A program made the translations under genes and the position numbers. A stretch of DNA of 12,030 bases from Bordetella parapertussis (GTDB lineage: Bacteria; Pseudomonadota; Gammaproteobacteria; Burkholderiales; Burkholderiaceae_B). The stretch is taken from assembly GCA_945903445.1 (NCBI GenBank), contig CAMDNZ010000072.1, positions 1-12,030 on the forward strand, in the 5' to 3' direction. The notes under the pieces were generated by a model that was not told the origin of the DNA, made no database searches, and saw nothing but the letters and a program-made list of their open reading frames with translations. Shown here piece by piece: positions 1 to 5,399 of the stretch (position 1 is the first letter of the stretch; every line of letters starts with the position of its first letter).

Positions 1-80
1 TGAAAGCCTTGCCTTCCACTCAAACCCCGGCAACGTCTGCTGCACCGGGTTGTTTTTGTGTTGCGTCAACCGAGTCGGAA

Positions 81-110
81 ACTATAGCACAACAAATTTC
101 GCCTTTGCAA
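81..110 (-). promoter_or_regulatory. sigma70-like promoter for a minus-strand gene off the left edge
   Basis: On the minus strand, TTGCAA (110-105) is followed after 18 bases by TATAGT (86-81). These are near-consensus -35 and -10 boxes. Transcription would start near position 75 and run leftward through a GC-rich dyad at about 26-49 and out of the window. No start codon with a ribosome binding site is visible before the edge, so the gene it serves is unknown. This is a sequence match only. Confidence 0.45.
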
Positions 111-577
111 GCGATTGGCATGAATATTTTAAAAAAGAGCTGAAAACCGTAGCAATACTCGGCGGCGGCTTTAATTACATGCTGCCGCCTTCACAGGAAT
201 GCTTCGAAGGTGAGCGGATCTACAGCGCCCGGCCCTAACCGAAAGTCATTCCTCGCATTCAGCCTAGACCACCATCACAGGCAATCCGTCGCGACGCCTT
301 TCTTGTTTTCTACTTTCTGTATAGCCCGCGCGCCCTCCTCTATAGCTACTCCTCTATAGCTACTCCTCTATAGATACTCCTTTATAGCTAATCGTTTCGC
401 GATCGCCCCTGCCTGGTCATAAGGCCTTCTCGCCACCGCCATTGCACAGATGCCGCTATATATATAGATTGCTTACTACTATATGGATACTGGATACCGC
501 TCTATACGTCTGCGGCCAGGAAACCCCGACGCCCAAGCGACCGGAAGATCTTTCAACACCTGGAACCCGACGCTACG
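111..577. other. intergenic region with no recognisable gene
   Basis: Neither strand has a reading frame with both a ribosome binding site and protein-like composition. The region has lower GC than the genes around it and is rich in TATAG-type words. It holds an imperfect GC dyad at about 161-190 (GGCGGCGGC against GCTGCCGCC) and the 14-bp tandem repeat at 335-390. No T-run terminator for the leftward msrA gene is visible just past its stop codon. Confidence 0.6.
335..390. repeat. 14-bp tandem repeat, four copies
   Basis: Four head-to-tail copies of ctcctctatagcta occupy 335-348, 349-362, 363-376 and 377-390. Copies 1 and 2 are identical, copy 3 has one change (tagata) and copy 4 has one (cttta). 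Each unit contains CTATAG and TAGCTA half-palindromes, and the minus strand reads TATAGAGGAG in the first three copies. The array lies outside any gene, about 190 bp past the msrA stop codon. It is too short-period and spacerless to be CRISPR. Confidence 0.85.
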
Positions 578-1114
578 CTAGCCCTGCTTCAGCCGCCCCG
601 CAAACGTTTTGCGCATCTTCACTACCTTCGGTGCGATCACGTATTGGCAATAGCCTTGCTCTGGATGCAAAGCAAAATAGTCTGTGTGATAGTCCTCGGC
701 AGGCCAGAATTTCTCCAGAGGACGAAGCGCCGTTACGATGGGAGCCGGAAATACCCTCTCGGCAGCCAAGCGATCGATGAAGTGCTGGGCCGCCGCCTGC
801 TGTACCGGACCAGCATAGAAAATCGCCGATGCATATTGCGGTCCCACATCGTTGCCCTGACGGTCTGGTGTGGTGGGGTCGTGCGTGGCGAAAAACACAG
901 TGAAAATGTCTTCCAGACTAAGGGTCGCATCGTCGTAGGTCACCCTCGCCACTTCGACATGACCCGTGTCGCCATCGCACACTTGTCGGTAAGTGGGCGG
1001 TAAGACATGCCCGCCGGTGTAGCCGGACTCGACCGAGACGACGCCTCCCAACTGGTTGAACACCGCTTCGACACACCAGAAGCACCCGCCGCCCAATACG
1101 ATTTGTTGTTGCAT
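578..1114 (-). CDS. msrA: peptide-methionine (S)-S-oxide reductase MsrA
   Basis: MsrA reduces methionine-S-sulfoxide in proteins and free methionine, repairing oxidative damage, and is usually recharged by thioredoxin. The predicted protein is 178 aa, normal for the short bacterial form. The catalytic motif GGGCFWCVE is at residues 8-16 with the nucleophilic Cys11. PTYRQVCDGDTGH (40-52) and the C-terminal YCQYVIAPK follow, where Cys156 is the likely resolving cysteine. The start at 1114 is chosen because the family begins a few residues before GGGCFWC and GGGAG lies about 8 bases upstream; a longer frame from 1147 adds 11 residues unlike the family. No signal peptide is seen, so it is probably cytoplasmic. 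The cytochrome c gene lies upstream on the same strand, about 158 bp away, so the two might be co-transcribed. Confidence 0.96.
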   Translation of the reverse strand: MQQQIVLGGGCFWCVEAVFNQLGGVVSVESGYTGGHVLPPTYRQVCDGDTGHVEVARVTYDDATLSLEDIFTVFFATHDPTTPDRQGNDVGPQYASAIFYAGPVQQAAAQHFIDRLAAERVFPAPIVTALRPLEKFWPAEDYHTDYFALHPEQGYCQYVIAPKVVKMRKTFAGRLKQG

Positions 1115-1191
1115 GATCGATCTCCCGCTCGACTGGCACCACGCCACTTCCGTGACGCCATGCCTGAGTTTGATGGTGATAGACGTTTATC

Positions 1192-1250
1192 GCTCCGAAG
1201 CAATATGGTCTCGGAGCAACACAGTCCCGGCGCAATATCGTCTCGGAGCA
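1192..1250. repeat. direct repeat plus dyad upstream of msrA
   Basis: CAATATGGTCTCGGAGCA (1201-1218) is repeated at 1233-1250 with one mismatch, a 32-bp period (three helical turns). GCTCCGA at 1192-1198 forms a 7-bp dyad with TCGGAGC at 1211-1217. The block lies between the cytochrome c stop and the msrA start, about 80-140 bp upstream of msrA. It could be a regulator-binding region for msrA or duplicated intergenic debris. Only the repeat itself is directly observed. Confidence 0.6.
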
Positions 1251-1272
1251 GTAAACCCCGAAGTAATAATCC

Positions 1273-1644
1273 TTACGGCTTGGATTTGGGTCTGGCCAAG
1301 GACAGCACCCAATCCGCCAGCGTCAAAGCCTCGGACTCGGACACTTGCGGCTGCGCAGGCATGGGCACCGCGCTCCACTTGCCCCGCCCGCCCTGCCGAA
1401 TGGCATTGGCCAAATACTGGCGAGTCGCATCGACCGTCGCCGGATCGGCATACCGATCGCCTACGCTGGCAAGTGGCGGACCTACTCGTCGACTCTCCAC
1501 CTGATGACAGGCCATGCAATTCCGTTTTTCTGCCAAAGCGGCACCGACACTCGCTAAGCTTTGACTTTCGGCGCCACCCGACGCCGCCATCGATGCCGTG
1601 GCTAGACAACAAGCCCAGGCTGCACTCCATTTCAGTACGCGCAT
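1273..1644 (-). CDS. periplasmic class I cytochrome c
   Basis: A small monohaem c-type cytochrome, probably an electron carrier in the periplasm; its redox partner cannot be told from sequence. The predicted protein is 123 aa. Residues 1-20 form a signal peptide (MRVLKW, hydrophobic core, ATASMA) with likely cleavage before ASGG. The haem-binding CMACH is at 43-47 (His47 proximal ligand), followed by VGPPLASVGDRY (54-65). Met95 in VPMP is the likely second axial ligand. This order fits the cytochrome c5/c551-like family. The start at 1644 gives a clean signal peptide with GGGAG about 10 bases upstream. A longer in-frame start at 1698 would add 18 residues and spoil the signal peptide. Its ATG overlaps the stop of a possible leader ORF. 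Confidence 0.9.
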   Translation of the reverse strand: MRVLKWSAAWACCLATASMAASGGAESQSLASVGAALAEKRNCMACHQVESRRVGPPLASVGDRYADPATVDATRQYLANAIRQGGRGKWSAVPMPAQPQVSESEALTLADWVLSLARPKSKP

Positions 1645-1724
1645 CAGTAACAGGCTCCCGCGTGCGAGATACCGAGACCGAGATGGGAGGGCGAGCATTG
1701 AGGCCCGCGGCGAGGTTGCGACAT
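1644..1724 (-). CDS. possible 26-codon leader ORF before cytochrome c
   Basis: An ATG at 1724 has a good Shine-Dalgarno sequence (GGAAGGA, about 6 bases upstream). It opens a 26-codon frame (MSQPRRGPQC... ending ...HAGACY) whose TGA overlaps the cytochrome ATG by one base (TGATG). That geometry is typical of translational coupling. The peptide resembles nothing I know. The site at 1724 has a stronger ribosome binding site than the cytochrome gene itself. It may be a real coupled leader or a chance frame, and nothing else supports it. Confidence 0.3.
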   Translation of the reverse strand: MSQPRRGPQCSPSHLGLGISHAGACY

Positions 1725-1796
1725 GAAAGTCCTTCCGAATGAGTTGACTGCCGTGCGTTATTATCGGCGATCTCTAAATGGGCCTTTACTCGCATC

Positions 1797-2585
1797 ATGT
1801 TGACTTACCCAAAGATCGATCCCATCGCCTTGCAAATCGGCCCCCTGAGCATTCATTGGTATGGGTTGATGTACCTCGTGGCATTCGCCACCGTGTACGG
1901 TCTGGGTCGTTTGCGTATCGCCCGGGGGCAGACGCCCCACTTCACCGCTCGCGATATGGAGGATCTGGTCTTCTATAGTGTGCTGGGCGTCGTGGCGGGC
2001 GGGCGGCTTGGCTATGTGCTGTTCTACAAACCTAGCTATTACCTGCAACACCCACTGGAGATTTTCTATTTGTGGGAAGGCGGCATGGCTTTCCATGGCG
2101 GCTTGATCGGCGTGCTCGTGGTGCTACTGGTGTATGCACGCAAACGCGGGCTATCGTTTTTCACGGTCAGCGATTTCGTCGCACCCCTGATCCCGCTCGG
2201 TCTGGCCGCCGGCCGCCTTGGCAACTTCATCAACGGCGAACTCTGGGGCCGGCCATCGACCCTGCCCTGGGCCATGGTGTTTCCTGGCTCGGGCGACGGC
2301 ATTGCACGCCACCCCTCGCAGCTTTATCAGATGGGGCTGGAGGGCATCGCTCTGTTCGTCGTTCTATGGTGGTTTTCAGGTAAGCCGCGCCCGACTGGCC
2401 AGGTGAGCGCAGCGTTTCTGATCGGCTATGGCACGTTCCGCTTTGCCGCCGAGTTCACGCGTGAACCCGACAACTTCCTTGGCCTGCTGGCCGGCGGCAT
2501 GAGTATGGGTCAGTGGCTGTCTATTCCCATGATCATCGCCGGCGTCGCGCTCTACGTCATCACTGCAAAAAAATCGACCCACTGA
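1797..2585 (+). CDS. lgt: prolipoprotein diacylglyceryl transferase Lgt
   Basis: Lgt is an inner-membrane enzyme that moves a diacylglyceryl group from phosphatidylglycerol to the lipobox cysteine of prolipoproteins, the first step of lipoprotein maturation. The protein is 262 aa and highly hydrophobic, with about seven membrane spans. Conserved residues can be placed against E. coli Lgt: His100 in MAFHGG, Arg140/Asn143/Glu148 in the signature GRLGNFINGELWGR (139-152), RHPSQLYQ (171-178), and Arg215/Glu219 in YGTFRFAAEFTREPD. The ATG at 1797 is the first in frame and starts at the usual point, although its ribosome binding site is weak. The gene diverges from the cytochrome c gene and converges on the SIMPL gene, overlapping it by 26 bp. 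There is no sign of damage. Confidence 0.97.
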   Translation: MLTYPKIDPIALQIGPLSIHWYGLMYLVAFATVYGLGRLRIARGQTPHFTARDMEDLVFYSVLGVVAGGRLGYVLFYKPSYYLQHPLEIFYLWEGGMAFHGGLIGVLVVLLVYARKRGLSFFTVSDFVAPLIPLGLAAGRLGNFINGELWGRPSTLPWAMVFPGSGDGIARHPSQLYQMGLEGIALFVVLWWFSGKPRPTGQVSAAFLIGYGTFRFAAEFTREPDNFLGLLAGGMSMGQWLSIPMIIAGVALYVITAKKSTH

Positions 2586-3321
2586 CCTCGACCGTCACGG
2601 TCTCGGTATCCGGCTCCAATGGTAAGTTGGGCTGGACGTCGCCTTCCTTCGCGGATCGCGCAGACATCATCATGGCCGCAGGACGCGGCGGACTGATGTC
2701 GCCCCCCGTGCCGGATAGATCGATCTGGTTGATGCGATAACCCGAGAATCCGAAAGCACTGGCACCCGCCAACGCGCGCGTCTTGAACGCAGCAGCGGCT
2801 TGGCTCAACAAGCGCTTCTCTTCAGCCTCACGTCCAGCACGCGATAACGAGAAATACGTGTTGGAGACGGCCGAAGCATCCGACAGCTTGCTGGCCAAAG
2901 CGCCCACCGCTTCGAAGTCTTTCGATTCCAATTGAACTTCGGCACGGCCGCGCCAACCGGTGGTCTTGCCCTTGTTGTCGATCACGCCCCACACTCGGTA
3001 GCTGCCGGTACGGACGTCTACTTTGTCGCCGCCTTCCTTGGCACGCCTGACCAGCGCATCGAGCGCTGCAGTCAGTGCTTTGCCCGCATTGGCTTGATAT
3101 TGTGCATCGACTTCCACGGCCAAGGTGGTCGTCACCGTGTCTTGCCTCAGCTCGCTCGTGGCGTGTGCGCGCAAGCTGAGTTGAGGCGCACGCGAATGGG
3201 CATGCGCGGGCTCATTGGGGGTCGCAGTCTGCGCTTGAGCAGGCAACACCGCGGTTTGCAAAGACAGCACGACACATGCCAAGGCAAGCGGACGCAAGGA
3301 AAAAGTGAAGGCTTGGCGCAT
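2560..3321 (-). CDS. secreted SIMPL-domain (DUF541) protein
   Basis: A 253-aa exported protein of the SIMPL/DUF541 family, whose role is poorly defined; members are periplasmic or outer-membrane-associated and include E. coli YggE, linked to oxidative stress. Residues 1-29 form a signal peptide (MRQAFTF, hydrophobic stretch, LPAQA) with likely cleavage at AQA/QT. The SIMPL domain follows from about residue 45 (LSLRAHATSEL) to the C-terminus, ending in TVTVEVSGSIFLQ. The start at 3321 is favoured by CAGGAG about 8 bases upstream and a clean signal peptide; an in-frame ATG at 3375 would add 18 non-signal residues. It lies downstream of the 6S RNA terminator on the same strand, so it probably has its own promoter. 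Its last 26 bp overlap the 3' end of lgt on the opposite strand. Confidence 0.88.
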   Translation of the reverse strand: MRQAFTFSLRPLALACVVLSLQTAVLPAQAQTATPNEPAHAHSRAPQLSLRAHATSELRQDTVTTTLAVEVDAQYQANAGKALTAALDALVRRAKEGGDKVDVRTGSYRVWGVIDNKGKTTGWRGRAEVQLESKDFEAVGALASKLSDASAVSNTYFSLSRAGREAEEKRLLSQAAAAFKTRALAGASAFGFSGYRINQIDLSGTGGDISPPRPAAMMMSARSAKEGDVQPNLPLEPDTETVTVEVSGSIFLQ

Positions 3322-3495
3322 GACGCGACTCCTGGATTCAGAAGTCGCTATGGTAGTACAGCCCGGCGGCTGCACGTATGGCGGACTGCAACAGACGTAT
3401 GCTGCACTAGGCCGCTAAAACCACGACCCACTATGCAAAGGCGCATGTTCCACGACAGCGAAGGGGCGCTGTCAGATAACCGACCCAATCGCCTG

Positions 3496-3529
3496 AAAAA
3501 AGCAAAAGGGCCTGCTCGAAAGCAGGCCC
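3496..3529 (-). terminator. intrinsic terminator after 6S RNA
   Basis: On the minus strand, GGGCCTGCT-TTCG-AGCAGGCCC forms a perfect 9-bp stem with a UUCG loop (3529-3508). It is followed by TTTTGCTTTTTT (3507-3496). It closes the zapA-6S RNA transcription unit about 10 nt past the predicted mature 6S end and insulates the SIMPL gene. Confidence 0.92.
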
Positions 3530-3539
3530 TGCGCATAAA

Positions 3540-3718
3540 TGCCCCGCCTGTGCCGTCTAGACCGGCATCTCGAACCTACGGTTCAAGTCGGCGGCATTAT
3601 CGCACCATATTGGGTCCGTCCGCTGGGGACAGTCACGCCTACGGTGATTACTGCTACCTATTATGCCTAAGCATTGGTTCAGAGACTGTATGGTCGAGTC
3701 ACGAACACGGCAGGGACA
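3540..3718 (-). ncRNA. ssrS: 6S RNA (SsrS)
   Basis: 6S RNA binds the sigma70 RNA polymerase holoenzyme by mimicking an open promoter and dampens transcription in stationary phase. The predicted molecule is about 179 nt, close to E. coli's 184. Its 5' end UGUCCC-U-GCC-GUG (3718-3706) can pair with CAC-A-GGC-GGGGCA (about 3554-3540), forming the closing stem. The 5' arm has GUGUUCGUGACUCG then AGUCUCUGAACC, resembling E. coli GUUCGCAAGCGGGCCAGUC and CCUGAGCC. The 3' arm has UUGAACC-GUA-GGUUC, matching the E. coli UUGAACC/GGUUCAA hairpin. Its place directly downstream of zapA is the usual beta/gammaproteobacterial arrangement. Only 34 nt separate it from the zapA stop and no strong -10/-35 pair is obvious there, so it may be partly processed from the zapA transcript. 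The exact ends are inferred from pairing. Confidence 0.88.
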
Positions 3719-3752
3719 AACTGAAAATCTGGTACTGCATGAAAATCCGAGA

Positions 3753-4052
3753 TTATTTGATCGTCAATGCATCGTCAAGCAAAGAGTTCATGTCCGTCAT
3801 TCTACGCTTGAAGTCGCCAACTGCCAAACCGCCCAAGGGACCATCGGGCGCCTTGACCGACAACAGCTCGGTGGCGATCTGCAAGGCCGCCATGACAGCA
3901 ATTCGTTCGTTGCTGGACACTTTGCCCGACCCCGAAATGCGCAGCATGAGTTGATCGACGTGCTTGACTGCCGCCAGCAACGTGGCCTTTTCGTCGGCCG
4001 CGCAGGCAAGCGAATACTCGCGCCCCAAAATAGTGACGTCTACGCGTTCCAT
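3753..4052 (-). CDS. zapA: cell division protein ZapA
   Basis: ZapA is a small cytosolic protein that binds FtsZ and bundles its filaments, stabilising the Z ring. The protein is 99 aa, the normal length. The N-terminal globular part starts MERVDVTILGREYSLAC and continues with a helix (EKATLLAAVKHVDQLM). The C-terminal helix with SSNERIAVMAALQIATELL is the dimerising coiled coil. The start at 4052 has CGGAG 8 bases upstream and matches the family; the open frame continues further upstream (to 4148) but those residues come from the preceding gene read in another frame. It is the second gene of a unit with the coiled-coil gene, whose original stop (4056-4054) lies one base before this ATG, and 6S RNA follows. 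Confidence 0.95.
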   Translation of the reverse strand: MERVDVTILGREYSLACAADEKATLLAAVKHVDQLMLRISGSGKVSSNERIAVMAALQIATELLSVKAPDGPLGGLAVGDFKRRMTDMNSLLDDALTIK

Positions 4053-4053
4053 G

Positions 4054-4164
4054 TCAGGACTCCGGGTGCAACAAAGAGATGGTGTCGTCGGCAACAGCCT
4101 GCGCGGCGGTCGGCACAGGCGCACCCGGCAGACGAGCCAGAACGGCATCGATGCGTTCGCGCGC
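4054..4164 (-). pseudogene. untranslated tail of the coiled-coil gene after the amber codon
   Basis: After the TAG at 4167-4165, 36 sense codons continue in the same frame (ARERIDAVLARLPGAP... ending LLHPES) to TGA at 4056-4054. Codon choice is GC-rich and gene-like, and the distance to the zapA ATG (one base) is what an intact operon would have. I read it as the former C-terminus of the upstream coiled-coil gene. If TAG is read through or is an assembly error, the full protein would be 152 residues. Confidence 0.7.
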
Positions 4165-4512
4165 CTAGCCGGCCACTCGCTTCAGTCGACCCACGTCGGC
4201 CTGGCTGGCGGCCAAGCGGAGATTTAGGGTTTCTTGCGCGGCCAACTGCAAGCTCAATTGCTGTTGTAACTCGCCTTCGTTGCGCTGGGCCGTTTCGAGC
4301 TTGCGCTCGACTTCGCCATCTTGATCGCTCAGACGGTCCTGCAACGCCAATAAGGCCGCGTCACGTTGAGCGCAGTGCTCGCGTAGTTGGCGCGCCGAGC
4401 GCTCAGCGTCGTCGAGGCGAGCGCGCAAGGCGTCGCGCTCGGCTTTCAGCAGCCGGGTTCGTTCGGCCAACTGACCGATTCTGGCGGTGATGTGGTCTAG
4501 GTCTTGCAACAT
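4165..4512 (-). CDS. ZapB-like coiled-coil protein, C-terminally truncated by in-frame TAG
   Basis: An almost wholly helical 115-aa protein (MLQDLDHITARIGQLAERT at the start, then heptad-rich Leu/Ala/Glu/Arg/Gln sequence), like the coiled-coil proteins often found just upstream of zapA in Burkholderiales and usually annotated hypothetical or ZapB/DUF904-like. A division role is inferred from position only. The start at 4512 fits the family; the ribosome binding site is weak. An alternative ATG at 4551 adds 13 unlikely residues. The frame ends at TAG 4167-4165 after KRVAG, but the same frame stays open for 36 more codons beginning ARERIDAVLARLPG and ends at TGA one base before zapA. This shows the stop is probably a recent nonsense change (GAG to TAG fits) or a sequence error. 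Most of the coiled coil is retained. Confidence 0.75.
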   Translation of the reverse strand: MLQDLDHITARIGQLAERTRLLKAERDALRARLDDAERSARQLREHCAQRDAALLALQDRLSDQDGEVERKLETAQRNEGELQQQLSLQLAAQETLNLRLAASQADVGRLKRVAG

Positions 4513-4924
4513 GGGCGCTATCGTAAACCATAGGCAGCAAGAAGGCAGCATCGCCCAGCTCAGTACAACGCGTCAACTTGCAACACAATATTCGTGTCTT
4601 GTACTCGCCACACCTACAGACTACTTGCTACACGCTCTTATGTCTTTCCAATTGCTTTCTATATGCTTTCATTTGTCTTTCATTTTGATGTCAACTTGCT
4701 GACCTCTGCCATCGAGACCTGCGGACTACCCTAATTTCTAGGGAAAACCCCAGGCTTTCATTGAACTTACAGGGTAGGAATTGGACTGGCGCTCCATTAC
4801 CATGGCGCCTGTCAATGGCGTGCCATTCCTTCTGGAGGCGAGTTACGCTGTTTGCATATAACAGAAGCACACCGAGCAATCGGCTGCGCTTTTAGAAGAC
4901 GCTGTATTTAGGAGCCAACTTATT
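4513..4924. other. intergenic region between divergent zapA unit and tctBA
   Basis: There is no gene-like frame in these 412 bp; in particular no tctC, which often precedes tctB. The left part (4513-4700) is AT-richer, with a pyrimidine-rich stretch on the plus strand at about 4635-4687. It contains a perfect TTGACA on the minus strand (4694-4689), but no -10 box at 17 bases. The right part carries dyads that could serve tctBA (see separate entry) and TATAAC at 4856-4861. Confidence 0.55.
4729..4827. promoter_or_regulatory. cluster of dyads upstream of tctBA (candidate operator)
   Basis: CCCTA-ATTTC-TAGGG is a perfect dyad at 4729-4743, and its last three bases start a second one, GGG-AAAA-CCC (4741-4750). 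Further on, AATGGC-GT-GCCATT is a perfect 14-bp palindrome at 4814-4827, next to CCATGG (4800-4805). All lie 100-200 bp upstream of tctB. They are plausible regulator sites for the transporter. The binding protein is unknown and none is encoded next to it. Confidence 0.4.
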
Positions 4925-5389
4925 ATGGTTAGTCGCAACAAACAGGATTTCTGGTCAGGAATCATGTTCATCATTGTGGGTCTGGGGTTCGCCGCGCAAG
5001 CGTCGACCTACCAGATGGGAACGGCGGCACGCATGGGCCCAGGCTACTTCCCCTTCTGGCTGGGCATCGTGCTCAGCCTGATCGGGGCCATCGTGATGCT
5101 GAGTTCGTTCTCCCGCAAGGCCGGTCCGACCAAGATCGACCGATTCGACTTCCGAGTCCTGGGCCTGGTAGTAGGCTCCGTCATTCTCTACGGCCTGATC
5201 CTGCGCCCGCTCGGCGTTTATCTCTCCGTGTTCGTTCTGGTGGTGGCCAGCAGTCTAGCCAGCCACGAGTTCAATTGGAAAATTGCGGTGGGCAATGCCA
5301 TCTTCCTGGTGGTGTTCTCGTATCTTGCGTTCATCAAAGGGCTGGGCTTGATTTTCCCGCTGTGGCCTTCGTTTCTTGGCATGAATTGA
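4925..5389 (+). CDS. tctB: tripartite tricarboxylate transporter small membrane subunit TctB
   Basis: TctB is the small integral membrane subunit of the TctABC family, secondary carriers that take up citrate and other (di/tri)carboxylates with a periplasmic binding protein TctC. The protein is 154 aa, normal for the family. It has four predicted membrane segments (about 12-28, 44-60, 79-107 and 118-150). The family signature TAARMGPGYFPFWLGIVL (33-50) lies between the first two. GGAG lies 10 bases before the ATG. tctA follows 10 bp after the stop, so the two are co-transcribed. The substrate cannot be inferred from sequence. Confidence 0.92.
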   Translation: MVSRNKQDFWSGIMFIIVGLGFAAQASTYQMGTAARMGPGYFPFWLGIVLSLIGAIVMLSSFSRKAGPTKIDRFDFRVLGLVVGSVILYGLILRPLGVYLSVFVLVVASSLASHEFNWKIAVGNAIFLVVFSYLAFIKGLGLIFPLWPSFLGMN

Positions 5390-5399
5390 GGAGCCAAAC

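Noticed and set aside
335..390. CRISPR array
   Set aside because: The 14-bp units abut with no spacers, and no cas gene is present.
442..780. 112-aa plus-strand ORF with a hydrophobic start resembling a signal peptide
   Set aside because: Its second half is antisense to msrA, there is no ribosome binding site, and the composition is unlike a gene.
1056..1742. 228-aa plus-strand ORF
   Set aside because: It is antisense to the msrA start and the cytochrome c gene, which both have clear catalytic or haem motifs.
2932..3954. 340-aa plus-strand ORF
   Set aside because: It is antisense to the SIMPL gene, the 6S RNA and part of zapA, all of which are well supported, and its protein has no family-like features.
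4691..4879. 62-aa minus-strand ORF upstream of tctB
   Set aside because: There is no ribosome binding site and no protein-like pattern; it covers the dyad cluster instead.
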